Part shown: positions 37,153 to 46,219 of the stretch, piece by piece
Layout: every line of letters starts with the position of its first letter
Position numbering within the stretch: position 1 is the first letter of the stretch
DNA from: Erythrobacter sp. QSSC1-22B
GTDB taxonomy: Bacteria; Pseudomonadota; Alphaproteobacteria; Sphingomonadales; Sphingomonadaceae
Direction: 5' to 3'
DNA length: 64,000 nucleotides
Assembly: GCF_001678665.1 (NCBI RefSeq)
Contig: NZ_LZRP01000001.1
Span: 186,001-250,000 of the forward strand
The notes under the pieces: generated by a model
Databases searched by the model: none
What the model saw: only the letters and a program-made list of their open reading frames with translations
What the model was told of the DNA's origin: nothing
Position numbers and translations under genes: made by a program

Positions 37153-40038
37153 ATGGCAACGCGCATGCTTATCGATGCGCGCCACTCGGAAGAAACCCGG
37201 GTGGCGGTTCTCAAGGGAAATCGGATTGAGGAATTCGATTTCGAATCCGCCGATCACCGGCAGATCAAAGGCAACATCTACCTTGCGAAGGTAACCAGGG
37301 TCGAACCCTCGCTGCAGGCGGCGTTCGTCGACTTCGGCGGTAACCGGCACGGTTTCCTCGCCTTCAGCGAAATCCATCCCGACTATTACCAGATTCCCAA
37401 GGACGATCGCGATGCCCTGCTCGCCGCAGAGGCCGAGGTCGCCGAAGAGGAAGAACGCCTGCGCGCCGAAGAGGAAGAGCGCGGCGAGATGCCCGGCGAC
37501 GAATACGACGCCGAAGACGAAAGCTCAGAGGCGCTGGCGGAGGAATTCGCCGAAGACGGCCTCGAGGAAGTCGACACCTCCGACAAGGACGATGTCGCCA
37601 CCATCGAGGAAGGTCAGCTCGATCGCGAAGACGATGATTCGGACGACGACAGCGACGATGACGACGACAATGGCGACGACAGCGGCAACGGTCGTGGCCG
37701 CAGGGCCAAGGGCCGCGGTCGTGGCCGGAACCCGCGCCAGGGCGGCAAGGGCCGCAGCCGCGCCAAGGAAGTCGACGACGCGCGGGCGCGCCGGATGGAG
37801 CTGCGCCGCCGCTACAAGATCCAGGACGTCATCCAGCGCCGCCAAGTGCTGCTGGTCCAGGTCGTCAAGGAAGAACGCGGCAACAAGGGCGCCGCGCTGA
37901 CCACCTATCTCAGCCTCGCCGGTCGCTACACCGTGCTGATGCCCAACAGCAGCCACGGTGGCGGCATCAGCCGCAAGATAAACTCGGCCAACGACCGCAA
38001 GCGACTGAAGCAGATCGTCTCGGATCTGGTTCTGCCCAAATCGATGGGCCTGATCGTGCGGACCGCCGGCCTCAGCCGGACCAAGCCCGAAATCAAGCGC
38101 GACTTCGACTATCTCGCACGGTTGTGGGACGAAATTCGCGAGAAGACCCTCGCCTCCAGCGCGCCGGCACTGATCCATTCGGACAGCGATTTGATCAAGC
38201 GCGCCATTCGCGACATCTACAATCGCGAGATCGAGGAAGTGATCGTCGAGGGCGAGGCAGGCTTCAAGCTCGCCAAGTCCTTCATGAAGTTGCTCATGCC
38301 GAGCCATGCCCGGCGGATAAAGAGCTACAGCGATCCGGTTCCGATGTTCCAGCGCTATGGCGCGGAAGACCAGCTCAAGGCGATGTACGATCCGATGGTG
38401 CAGCTCAAATCGGGCGGCTATCTGGTGATCAATCCGACCGAGGCACTGGTCTCGATCGACATCAACTCGGGCCGCTCGACCAAGGAGCACGGGATCGAGC
38501 AGACCGCGGTCGCCACCAATCTCGAGGCGGCACGCGAGATCGCCCGCCAACTGCGCCTGCGCGACATGGCCGGGCTGGTCGTGATCGACTTTATCGACAT
38601 GGAACGCAGCGGCAATATCCGCAAGGTCGAGCGCGAGATGAAGGATGCTCTCAAGAACGACCGCGCACGTATCCAGGTCGGGCGGATTTCCAGCTTCGGA
38701 TTGATGGAAATGAGCCGCCAGCGACTGCGCACCGGCGTGCTCGAGGCGACGACGCGCGAATGCCCGCATTGCGATGGCACCGGCCTGGTCCGGACCGCTT
38801 CGAGCGCGGGGCTTTCGGCGCTGCGTCTGATCGAGGACGAGGCTGCCAAGGGCAAGGGTACGATCATCACGCTCTCGGCCAGCACCGAGGCGGCGGTCTA
38901 TCTGCTCAACCAGAAGCGCGCCGATCTGATGGAAATCGAGGATCGCTACGGCGTGACGATCGAAGTCGTCCCCGAAGGCGAGGACGAAGGCGCCAAGATG
39001 ACGGTGTCCAGTTCTGGACCGCGTCCGACCAACGCTCCCAAGTTCGAGCCCATCGTCGACGACGATGACGACGACGAAGAAGTGTTCGAGGACGATGAGG
39101 CCGAGGACGAGGATGACAGCGACGCGTCCGATGGCGACCGTGGCAGCAACGATGACAATCGCAGCCGCGACGGCGATCAGAAGCGTCGCCGCCGCCGTGG
39201 CGGTCGCAACCGCAGCCGCAACAACGACCGTGATGACCAGCAAGGCTCGAACGACGATAACGAAGCCGATGCCGGTCCTGCATCGCAGGATGACGACAAG
39301 AGCGACGACGAAGATCGCGGCGACAGCCGCGGTGGCGACAACCGTGGCGAAAACGACGACGATGGCGACGGCAATTCGCGCAAGAAGCGCCGTCGTGGCC
39401 GTCGGGGCGGACGCGGTCGCAAGAAACCCTCAGAGGTCACGAGCGACAAGGCTGAAGAGCTCGAGCAGGTTTCCGAGCAGGTGATGGAAGACATGGCGGT
39501 CGTCGCCGGTCCGGAAGGCACCCCTGAAACCTCCGAAGCGGCGGCCGAGGAACAGCCCAAGCGCAAACCGCGCCGCCGGAAAGCTGCCGACGAAACGGGC
39601 GAAGCCGGAGCCGGCCAGTCCGACGCGGGAACCCCGACCGAAGCCGACGTTACGACCGAGGCGGAAGAAGCTCCTGCCAAGCCAAAGCGCACGCGGCGCA
39701 AGAAGCCCGTAGCGGCGGATGCCGAAGCACCGGTCGACGCCGATGACGACAAGCCCAAGCAACGCCGCAAGCCGCGCGCCCGCAAGCCTGCGGCCGCATC
39801 GGCGAAGGATACCAAGGGCCCGACCGAAACTGCGGCTCCCGAGCCAAAGGTCGCAAAGCGGACTCCCAAAGCGGCGGTAGCCCCCACCGCCGCGCCGGAA
39901 ACAAGTCCCGCAGGCGCACCGATAACGGCGGATCCCTCGCCAGACCGCAGCCCGGCTGCGAAGGCGGATGTCGGTGCCGACAGCGGCGCTGCGGCCAAGC
40001 CGCGGCGCGGTTGGTGGCAGCGCACCTTCGGCGAATAG
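37153..40038 (+). CDS. rne: Ribonuclease E (RNase E/G family endoribonuclease)
   Basis: A 961-residue degradosome endonuclease. The S1 RNA-binding domain near the N-terminus is split by a roughly 150-residue insert (about 95-210), first acidic, then Arg/Lys/Gly-rich. The catalytic DNase I-like domain has its metal aspartates in 'VSIDINSG' (about residue 435) and 'VIDFIDM' (about 478). The zinc-link 'CPHCDGTG' (about 537) makes the dimer interface. From about residue 630 the protein is disordered, alternating Asp/Glu runs with Arg/Lys-rich and Ala/Lys/Pro-rich stretches, as expected of a degradosome scaffold. Start at ATG 37153 by ribosome-binding site and homology; the long upstream extension is leader. 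Confidence 0.96.
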   Translation: MATRMLIDARHSEETRVAVLKGNRIEEFDFESADHRQIKGNIYLAKVTRVEPSLQAAFVDFGGNRHGFLAFSEIHPDYYQIPKDDRDALLAAEAEVAEEEERLRAEEEERGEMPGDEYDAEDESSEALAEEFAEDGLEEVDTSDKDDVATIEEGQLDREDDDSDDDSDDDDDNGDDSGNGRGRRAKGRGRGRNPRQGGKGRSRAKEVDDARARRMELRRRYKIQDVIQRRQVLLVQVVKEERGNKGAALTTYLSLAGRYTVLMPNSSHGGGISRKINSANDRKRLKQIVSDLVLPKSMGLIVRTAGLSRTKPEIKRDFDYLARLWDEIREKTLASSAPALIHSDSDLIKRAIRDIYNREIEEVIVEGEAGFKLAKSFMKLLMPSHARRIKSYSDPVPMFQRYGAEDQLKAMYDPMVQLKSGGYLVINPTEALVSIDINSGRSTKEHGIEQTAVATNLEAAREIARQLRLRDMAGLVVIDFIDMERSGNIRKVEREMKDALKNDRARIQVGRISSFGLMEMSRQRLRTGVLEATTRECPHCDGTGLVRTASSAGLSALRLIEDEAAKGKGTIITLSASTEAAVYLLNQKRADLMEIEDRYGVTIEVVPEGEDEGAKMTVSSSGPRPTNAPKFEPIVDDDDDDEEVFEDDEAEDEDDSDASDGDRGSNDDNRSRDGDQKRRRRRGGRNRSRNNDRDDQQGSNDDNEADAGPASQDDDKSDDEDRGDSRGGDNRGENDDDGDGNSRKKRRRGRRGGRGRKKPSEVTSDKAEELEQVSEQVMEDMAVVAGPEGTPETSEAAAEEQPKRKPRRRKAADETGEAGAGQSDAGTPTEADVTTEAEEAPAKPKRTRRKKPVAADAEAPVDADDDKPKQRRKPRARKPAAASAKDTKGPTETAAPEPKVAKRTPKAAVAPTAAPETSPAGAPITADPSPDRSPAAKADVGADSGAAAKPRRGWWQRTFGE

Positions 40039-40047
40039 GACGAGCGA

Positions 40048-40080
40048 CCTCCGGGTGGTGCCAGGCGCACCATCCGGAGG
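40048..40080. terminator. 14-bp hairpin between convergent rne and methyltransferase genes
   Basis: CCTCCGGGTGGTGC, loop CAGGC, GCACCATCCGGAGG; complementary over 14 bp except for one G-U wobble. It begins ten bases after the rne stop and ends 26 bases before the stop of the convergent methyltransferase. It has no T-tract but is the strongest local structure, so it is a bidirectional terminator candidate. Confidence 0.65.
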
Positions 40081-40105
40081 GCCTCCCTCCCCTAGCCGGT
40101 TGGCG

Positions 40106-40741
40106 TCACTGCCCGCGCTTGCGGGCGATCCCCCACTCCATCCAGCCCATGATCCGGGGTGCCTTTTCGAGATAGCCCTGCCCCAGCGGCTCGACCTCGA
40201 AACCGCCCGCGCGCAGTGCCCCGCCGACAGGCCGCGTCAGATGGCATCCGCCAGCCAGCGGCTTCCAGATCGGCTCGATACGCTCCTGCCAGTCGGCGAC
40301 GCCATGATCGGGTGCTCGCCCATGCTCGAGAAACAGCAATTGGCCGTCAGGCTTCAGCACCCGGTGCAGTTCGGACACGACAGCCGCGTGGTCCTCCACC
40401 GAGCACAGCGTGTAGGTGCAAACGACTGAGTCGAAACTGCTGCTCGAGAACGGAATGTCTTCGCCAAACCCTCGTCTAAGATCGACCTTCCAGCCCTGTC
40501 CCCGCGCCGTCTCGCGGGCGCTTTCCAGCAGGTTCTCGTGTGGGTCGATTCCTGAAAAAGCGGTCACCGCCTGCCTGTCGTAGAAGCGCTGGTTGAGCCC
40601 GCCGCCGCAGCCCAGTTCGAACACCTTGCCGCGTGCCATTGGTACGACCCGTCGCCGCCGGTCTTCGATGCCCTTCTGCCCGCAGGCGAAGGTGATGAGA
40701 CGCGGCATGATATGCCGATCGTACCAGCTGGCCAATCCCAC
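40106..40741 (-). CDS. Class I SAM-dependent methyltransferase
   Basis: A 211-residue cytoplasmic methyltransferase. SAM motif I is 'VFELGCGGGLNQRFY' and motif IV-VI 'VCTYTLCSVED ... HRVLKPDGQLLFLEHG'. This pattern is typical of UbiE/METTL7-like enzymes acting on lipids or small molecules. The start is GTG at 40741. It is divergent from the ATP-grasp gene and convergent with rne. The substrate cannot be inferred from context. Confidence 0.82.
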   Translation of the reverse strand: MGLASWYDRHIMPRLITFACGQKGIEDRRRRVVPMARGKVFELGCGGGLNQRFYDRQAVTAFSGIDPHENLLESARETARGQGWKVDLRRGFGEDIPFSSSSFDSVVCTYTLCSVEDHAAVVSELHRVLKPDGQLLFLEHGRAPDHGVADWQERIEPIWKPLAGGCHLTRPVGGALRAGGFEVEPLGQGYLEKAPRIMGWMEWGIARKRGQ

Positions 40742-40893
40742 TGCGCATTTCTCCTCGCGACCCGATCGGTACAGACTAGCCGAGCTTTTGTGCCGCTCAA
40801 TGTTTTTCGTCTCTTTGTTCGGGCGCTGGGTTCGGGGGCTGGAAGCGCCGAACCATTCCGCCTAGAGGCCGAAGCGAAAGGTTTGCCAACAGG

Positions 40894-41913
40894 ATGACAC
40901 GCGCCATGGATATCGCCCCCCTCCGCATTCCCGCCGACGCCAAGGAGAGATTGCGCGTCCTGTTCATGGCCAAGCATGCGCTGTGGGGCGGCGGGATGCA
41001 TCCCGAGGACGGCAATCACGCGATCTACCATCACGAGGTGCGCACCACGCTGGAGGACATGGGGCTCAACCTGTTGCTCGCCGACAGCTACAAGGTCCTG
41101 TTCGAACAGCCCGAAGCGGATTTCGTCTTCCCGCTGCTGAACCGCGGCGGGTTCGTGAATTCCGAGATGCTGATCCCGCTGCTGTGCAATATGCACCGCC
41201 TGCCGTATGTGGGCGCGATGCCGTTCCTGCGCGGGCTCGGCGACGACAAATCGGTCTCCAAGCTTGTCTGCACCCATGCCGGCGTGCCGACCGCGCCGTG
41301 GTTCTGCTTCCGCCGAGGGGCGCAGGTGGAGGAAGCCGATGTGCCGCATTCTGCCGGCGGTCGCTGGGTGATCAAGCCCAACGCTTCCTCGGCCAGCTGG
41401 GGCATTTCGGATGCGCATGATTTCGCCGGCGTCGCCAATGCCGTGGCCAATATCCACGGCCAGGGCCACGATGCCATCGTCGAGCCCTATCTCGACGGAT
41501 ACGATGTCCAGGTCGCCTTCATCACCATCGACGGCAAGCCGGTGCAACTGCCGATGCTGTGGTATGAGCGCGAGGACACCCAGCGCCTCTGGACCTACTA
41601 CGAAAAGCGCGATCTGATCCAGAACACCGAGAAAAGCGCGCTCAAGCGGTTCGACGATCCCGAATTCGAGCCGCGCATGGCCGATCTCGCCGCGCGGGTC
41701 GCCCGCGAATTCCACCCGTTCGATTACGGGCGGATCGAGTTCCGCTTCGACCCCAAGACGGGCGACATCAATTTCATCGAGATCAATCTCAACTGCAATC
41801 TGTGGTCGGAGAAGGTCATGGCCAAGGCCGCGGCGCAGGCCGGGTTCAGCCACGCCGACCTGCTCGAGACGATTCTGGCGGAATCCTTCCGCCGGAACGC
41901 GCTGATCAGCTAG
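40894..41913 (+). CDS. ATP-grasp ligase of the D-Ala-D-Ala ligase/glutathione synthetase fold
   Basis: A 339-residue ATP-grasp enzyme. Visible are the ATP-binding lysine segment 'WVIKPNASSASWG', a purine-anchoring 'EPYLDGYDVQVAFI' and the metal-binding 'EFRFDPKTGDINFIEINLN' with paired Glu and Asn. Enzymes of this fold join a carboxylate to an amine or thiol via an acyl-phosphate. The N-terminal half resembles a Ddl-type substrate lobe but the gene is not in a mur or ddl cluster. Substrate unknown. Start at ATG 40894, or ATG 40906 four codons later. Its stop overlaps the convergent SDR stop by eight bases. Confidence 0.75.
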   Translation: MTRAMDIAPLRIPADAKERLRVLFMAKHALWGGGMHPEDGNHAIYHHEVRTTLEDMGLNLLLADSYKVLFEQPEADFVFPLLNRGGFVNSEMLIPLLCNMHRLPYVGAMPFLRGLGDDKSVSKLVCTHAGVPTAPWFCFRRGAQVEEADVPHSAGGRWVIKPNASSASWGISDAHDFAGVANAVANIHGQGHDAIVEPYLDGYDVQVAFITIDGKPVQLPMLWYEREDTQRLWTYYEKRDLIQNTEKSALKRFDDPEFEPRMADLAARVAREFHPFDYGRIEFRFDPKTGDINFIEINLNCNLWSEKVMAKAAAQAGFSHADLLETILAESFRRNALIS

Positions 41914-42631
41914 GGATTTCCTCGCCCTGCCAGTCGAAGGCCTTGCCGCTGTGGGCGGGGGTGAGGCGATCGACCACATCGAGCAGGTGGCGCGCAGCCT
42001 GCGCCGGACTGGTCAGCTGGCCCTCGGGCAGGTTCGCCTGGAAGGGTTCGGACAATCCCGTGTCGACCGTTCCGGGGTGCAGCGCGACGACGCTCGCCTG
42101 TTTGTGCGTCCGGCCCAGCTCGATTGCGAAGTTGCGGACCAGCATGTTGAGCGCCGCCTTGCTCGCGCGGTAGCTGTGCCAGCCCCCCAGGCGGTTGTCG
42201 GAGATCGACCCGACCCGTGCGGAGAGAGCACCGAACACCGAGCGCTCGTCGCGGGGCAGCAGCGCAAGCATGTGCTTGGCGATCAATGCCGGGCCGATGG
42301 TATTGATGCGGAAGGCTTCGGCCATCGCCGCGCCGTCGAGCTGGCGATAGCTGCGCTCGGGCCCGGTTCCGTCGCCGAGCGTCAGGGCGCCGGTGCAGAC
42401 CATGACAAGCTGCGGCGGCGAGGCGCGCATGGTCTCGGCCGCGAGCGAAATCGAGTTTTCGTCCCCGAGATCGAAGGGCAGTGGATCGATTCCGGCGGCC
42501 CGTTCGGACTTCGGCGATCGCGACAGGGCCCAGACCCTGGTCCCGCGTTCCGCCAGCGCCTGGCACAGCGCACGGCCGATTCCGCCGCTGGCGCCGAAGA
42601 TCGCGGCGCGTTCGAATGGCTGGTGCTCCAT
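41906..42631 (-). CDS. Short-chain dehydrogenase/reductase
   Basis: A 241-residue NAD(P)-dependent oxidoreductase. The nucleotide motif is '[11 protein letters not shown]' and the catalytic 'YRASK' holds Tyr and Lys; the preceding Ser is near '[14 protein letters not shown]'. It belongs to the CsgA/C-factor-like group often annotated only as SDR. Substrate unknown. It is divergent from sdhB, 232 bases away. Confidence 0.85.
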   Translation of the reverse strand: MEHQPFERAAIFGASGGIGRALCQALAERGTRVWALSRSPKSERAAGIDPLPFDLGDENSISLAAETMRASPPQLVMVCTGALTLGDGTGPERSYRQLDGAAMAEAFRINTIGPALIAKHMLALLPRDERSVFGALSARVGSISDNRLGGWHSYRASKAALNMLVRNFAIELGRTHKQASVVALHPGTVDTGLSEPFQANLPEGQLTSPAQAARHLLDVVDRLTPAHSGKAFDWQGEEIPS

Positions 42632-42743
42632 ATCCGCTGTCCTAGCGCCTCGCCGGGTCGGTGCAAGGGCGGCGCCGGTCTTGCAAAAAACGAAAAAGCT
42701 TGTTCATGAAACACACCCCCGGGCCAACCCCCAGAACTGTTGT

Positions 42744-42757
42744 TTTTTCAGGAAAAA
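42744..42757. promoter_or_regulatory. A/T palindrome upstream of sdhB
   Basis: TTTTTC-AG-GAAAAA, a perfect 6-bp-arm palindrome in an unusually AT-rich patch of the 232-base region between the SDR and sdhB, about 107 bases before the sdhB start. It could be an operator or promoter-proximal element. I cannot match it to a named regulator. Confidence 0.3.
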
Positions 42758-42863
42758 GTGCCATTTTCCCTACACCGGCGCGAAGCGGTGCAAATGGCCG
42801 TTTCCCTTGTGCCGAGACGCAGGGACGTTAAGAGCGTCCGCAAGCAGGAATACAGGAACGAAC

Positions 42864-43646
42864 ATGGCGACCTTTACCCTCCCGAAGAACTCAACGATAA
42901 CCGGCAAGAGCCGCAAGCATACGGTCGAGGGCGCGGGGCGGGTCAAATCGTTCAAAATCTATCGCTACGATCCCGATACCGGTGAGAACCCGCGTTACGA
43001 CACCTTCGAGATCGATCTCGACGAGTGCGGCCCGATGGTGCTCGACGCCCTGTTCAAGATCAAGAACGAGGTCGATCCGACGCTGACCTTCCGGCGCTCG
43101 TGCCGCGAAGGCATCTGCGGTTCGTGTTCGATGAATTTGAACGGCAAGAACGGGCTCGCCTGCACCACCGCAATCGACGATCTCAAGGGCGAGATCCGGA
43201 TCACTCCGCTGCCGCATATGGAAGTGATCAAGGACCTGATCCCCGACTTCACCCACTTCTACGCGCAATACGCCTCGATCCGCCCCTGGCTGCAGACCGT
43301 CTCGACGACGCCCAGCGGCAAGGAGCGGCTCCAGAGCCCCGAACAGCGCGAGAAGCTCGACGGGCTTTACGAGTGCATCCTGTGCGCCTGCTGCTCGACC
43401 GCCTGCCCAAGCTATTGGTGGAATTCGGACAAGTTCCTCGGCCCGGCGATCCTGCTCCAGGCGTTCCGCTGGCTGGCCGACAGCCGCGACGAGATGACCG
43501 GCGAGCGGCTTGACCAGCTCGAGGACCCGTTCCGCCTCTATCGCTGCCACACGATCATGAATTGCGCCAATGTCTGCCCCAAGGGGCTGAACCCGGCCAA
43601 GGCGATCGCCGAGACCAAGAAAATGCTCGTCGAACGCGCGATCTGA
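42864..43646 (+). CDS. sdhB: Succinate dehydrogenase iron-sulfur subunit
   Basis: A 260-residue electron-transfer subunit of succinate:ubiquinone oxidoreductase. The [2Fe-2S] ligands are C80, C85, C88 and C100; the C-terminal domain has '[12 protein letters not shown]' and '[12 protein letters not shown]' for the [4Fe-4S] and [3Fe-4S] clusters. The ATG at 42864 follows an AGGAA ribosome-binding site. sdhA, sdhC and sdhD are not adjacent: the upstream neighbour is a divergent SDR, so sdhB has its own promoter here. The thioesterase starts five bases after its stop. Confidence 0.96.
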   Translation: MATFTLPKNSTITGKSRKHTVEGAGRVKSFKIYRYDPDTGENPRYDTFEIDLDECGPMVLDALFKIKNEVDPTLTFRRSCREGICGSCSMNLNGKNGLACTTAIDDLKGEIRITPLPHMEVIKDLIPDFTHFYAQYASIRPWLQTVSTTPSGKERLQSPEQREKLDGLYECILCACCSTACPSYWWNSDKFLGPAILLQAFRWLADSRDEMTGERLDQLEDPFRLYRCHTIMNCANVCPKGLNPAKAIAETKKMLVERAI

Positions 43647-43651
43647 TTGCA

Positions 43652-44131
43652 ATGACGCTCAGCGACGACGTGTTCGAGCACGGGCCAGATCCCGACAATC
43701 CCGGCTGGAACCACTGGAATCTCAAGGACCAGACGCTGTTCAACGGCGCGGTGATGGGCAAGCTCCTGACCCGGGTGGAAGGCGAAGGCGATGCCCGCCG
43801 CGCGCGGCTGCGGATGTTCCCCGAACGGCGGCACGAGAATTTGCAGGGCATCGTCCACGGCGCGGTGACGCTGTCGCTGGTCGACATCGCTTTGTTCACC
43901 ACCATGCACAATCTGGGGAGCGGTAACGCCGGGCCCTCGGTGACTCTGGAACTCTCGACGCAGTTCGTCGGCGCAGGCGATCCCGCCCGCCCGCTCGATG
44001 CCGTCACCGAGATCGTCCAGGAAACCGGGCGCTTGGTGTTTGTGCGCGGCACGGTCGAGCAGGAGGGCAACCGCGTGGCGGCCTTCTCCGGCATCGTCCG
44101 CAAGATGCGGCCGCGCGACCCGGCGTCGTGA
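43652..44131 (+). CDS. PaaI-family hotdog thioesterase
   Basis: A 159-residue single hotdog-fold protein predicted to hydrolyse acyl-CoA. The central helix motif 'NLQGIVHGAVTLSLVDIAL' is typical of the PaaI group, with the catalytic acidic residue in 'LVDIAL'. The ATG at 43652 is five bases after sdhB, so cotranscription with sdhB and zapE is likely. Longer in-frame versions run through sdhB. Confidence 0.85.
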   Translation: MTLSDDVFEHGPDPDNPGWNHWNLKDQTLFNGAVMGKLLTRVEGEGDARRARLRMFPERRHENLQGIVHGAVTLSLVDIALFTTMHNLGSGNAGPSVTLELSTQFVGAGDPARPLDAVTEIVQETGRLVFVRGTVEQEGNRVAAFSGIVRKMRPRDPAS

Positions 44132-44155
44132 TCTGCCAACCGTGATCCACCTGTC

Positions 44156-45280
44156 ATGACCGGAATGCTTGCGCGCTACGACGCGCTGATCGAAGCGGGC
44201 GAACTGCGTCCCGATGCCGACCAGCGCGCCGCTGCGCAGCGGCTCGATGCACTCCAGCGCGAGCTCGAAGCGGGCGGCAGCAGCAATGGCAGCGGGTTCC
44301 TCGGCAAATTGCTCGGCAAGAAACCGCCGCGCCCGCGCGGGGTCTACATGTGGGGCGGTGTCGGGCGCGGCAAGTCGATGCTGATGGATCTGTTCGTCGA
44401 GACGCTGGATATCGAGGCCAAGCGTCGGGTCCATTTCCACGAATTCATGCTCGAGGTCGATCGGATGATCGGCGAGGAGCGCAAGCGCGAGAACGGCGAT
44501 CCGATCGCCCCGGTCGCCGCGCGGCTGGGCCAGGGCATCCGTTGCCTCGCCTTCGACGAGATGGTGGTCGCCAACACCGCCGATGCCGCGATCATGAGCC
44601 GGCTGTTCACCGCGCTGATCCGCGACGAGGGCGTGAGCGTGGTCACCACCAGCAACCGCCCGCCGCGCGATCTCTACAAGGACGGGCTCAACCGCTCGCT
44701 GTTCCTGCCCTTCATCGATCTGGTGCTGGCCGAGATGGACGTGCTGCCGCTCAACGGGCCGACCGACTACCGGCTCGACCGGCTGGGCGATCTCGAGACA
44801 TGGCACACTCCGCTTGGCGACGAGGCCACCGCGCAGGTGCGCGAGGCGTTCTTCCGCCTGACCGACTACGCACCCGAAGACGCGGAACACGTTCCCTCGG
44901 GTCGGCTCGATCTGGGCGGCGGACGCAGCCTCATGGTGCCGAAATCGCTCAAGGGCGTGGCAGTTTTCAGCTTCAAGCGATTGTGCGGCGAAAATCGCGG
45001 CGCGGCGGATTATCTCGCCATCGCCCATGCCTATCACACGGTGATCGTGGTCGGCATCCCGACGCTGGGGCCCGACAAGCGCAACGAGGCGCTGCGCTTC
45101 ATCAAGCTGATCGACGCGCTTTACGAGAACAGCGTGAAGCTGTTCGCTACCGCCGCGGCGGAACCTCAGGCGCTCCATAGCGCCGGCGATGGCCTGTTCG
45201 AATTCGACCGCACCGTCAGCCGGCTGATGGAAATGCAGAGCGACGACTACATGGCGCGCGGGCACGGGCGCGCGGACTGA
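44156..45280 (+). CDS. zapE: Cell division ATPase ZapE (AFG1 family)
   Basis: A 374-residue AAA+ ATPase of the AFG1/ZapE family, which affects Z-ring function in E. coli and degradation of unassembled respiratory subunits in yeast mitochondria. Walker A 'GGVGRGKS' lies at residues 67-74; the family-specific 'VHFHEFM' and Walker B 'CLAFDEMVV' follow. It lies downstream of sdhB and the thioesterase, consistent with a link to respiratory complexes. The element after its stop is the interspersed repeat, not another gene. Confidence 0.93.
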   Translation: MTGMLARYDALIEAGELRPDADQRAAAQRLDALQRELEAGGSSNGSGFLGKLLGKKPPRPRGVYMWGGVGRGKSMLMDLFVETLDIEAKRRVHFHEFMLEVDRMIGEERKRENGDPIAPVAARLGQGIRCLAFDEMVVANTADAAIMSRLFTALIRDEGVSVVTTSNRPPRDLYKDGLNRSLFLPFIDLVLAEMDVLPLNGPTDYRLDRLGDLETWHTPLGDEATAQVREAFFRLTDYAPEDAEHVPSGRLDLGGGRSLMVPKSLKGVAVFSFKRLCGENRGAADYLAIAHAYHTVIVVGIPTLGPDKRNEALRFIKLIDALYENSVKLFATAAAEPQALHSAGDGLFEFDRTVSRLMEMQSDDYMARGHGRAD

Positions 45281-45303
45281 GGGCGGTTCCGTCTGGAGAA
45301 CAG

Positions 45304-45386
45304 CTCGTCGTTGCGAACGAAGTTAAGCAATCCTTGGCGCAGTTCCATGGATTGTAGCGCCACCTGCGGCACCTCGCAATGACGAG
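45304..45386. repeat. 83-bp interspersed palindromic repeat
   Basis: Ends are CTCGTCGTTGCGA (45304-45316) and TCGCAATGACGAG (45374-45386), complementary at 12 of 13 positions; an inner pair GCAATCC/GGATTG flanks a 15-base loop. On the minus strand it reads like the well-known genomic element whose spurious translations include 'GLLxFxRND'. It would fold into a long hairpin in either transcript. It lies alone in the 219-base gap between zapE and the pirin gene and may end the zapE transcript. Confidence 0.75.
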
Positions 45387-45499
45387 GCGAGAGGCCGGAC
45401 GAGCCGTGAGGCCGAGTACGCCCGGCCATTGCAAACCCGCGCCTTCATCCCACCTATTGCCGATCCCGGCGACAACACCCCGCCGATGCGAGAATACAG

Positions 45500-46198
45500 A
45501 TGATCGATATCCGACCCTTCGCCAGCCTCGGCCATGCCGACCACGGCTGGCTCAACGCCCGCCACCATTTCAGCTTCGCCTCTTATCACGATCCTGCGCG
45601 GATGGGCTGGGGCCCGATCCGCGTCTGGAACGACGACACCATCGCCGGGGGGAGCGGGTTTCCGCCCCACCCCCACCGCGACATGGAAATCGTCACCTTC
45701 GTGCGCAGCGGCGCGATCACCCATCGCGACAGCCTCGGCAACGAGGGCCGCACCGCGGCGGGCGACGTCCAGGTGATGAGCGCGGGCACCGGCATCACCC
45801 ACGCCGAATTCAACCAGGAAGACGAAGCCACGACGCTGTTCCAGATCTGGATCCAACCCACGCGCAGCGGCGAGGCACCCGGCTGGGGGCAGCGCGAGTT
45901 TCCCAAGGCCAGCCGTGAGGGCGGGTTCGAAGTGCTCGCCAGCGGGACGCCCGAGGAAGACGATGCGCTGTCGATCCGCACCGATGCCAAGGTGCTCGCC
46001 ACGACTTTGCAGGCGGGCCAGTCGGCGACCTGGAAAACCGATGGTGCGCGGCACCAGTATCTGGTCGCCCCGGTCGGCCGGATTTCGGTCAACGGCCACG
46101 AGGCCAAGCCGCGCGACGGCGTCGCGATCACCGGCGAGGACGAGATAATTGTCGTCGCGCTCGAGGATGCCGAAGTGGTGATGGTCGACGCACGCTAG
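45500..46198 (+). CDS. Pirin family protein (YhaK-like bicupin)
   Basis: A 232-residue two-domain cupin. The first domain carries the metal-binding signature 'FPPHPHRDMEIVTF' with further His in 'SGAITHRDSLG' and 'GTGITHAEFN'. The second cupin is degenerate. Pirins are iron-binding proteins; some have quercetinase activity and others are redox sensors. No partner gene gives a clue here. It is convergent with the RpfF-like gene, 21 bases apart. Confidence 0.88.
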   Translation: MIDIRPFASLGHADHGWLNARHHFSFASYHDPARMGWGPIRVWNDDTIAGGSGFPPHPHRDMEIVTFVRSGAITHRDSLGNEGRTAAGDVQVMSAGTGITHAEFNQEDEATTLFQIWIQPTRSGEAPGWGQREFPKASREGGFEVLASGTPEEDDALSIRTDAKVLATTLQAGQSATWKTDGARHQYLVAPVGRISVNGHEAKPRDGVAITGEDEIIVVALEDAEVVMVDAR

Positions 46199-46219
46199 CA
46201 ACGCTCGCCAGACCGTAAA

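Noticed and set aside
37525-39243. Minus-strand 572-residue Val/Ala-rich ORF opposite rne
   Set aside because: Antisense of the Asp/Glu-rich and RNase E coding sequence; low complexity and no start context.
45216-45434. Small minus-strand ORFs across the gap after zapE
   Set aside because: They translate the palindromic repeat ('GLLNFVRNDE' type), a well-known source of false genes.
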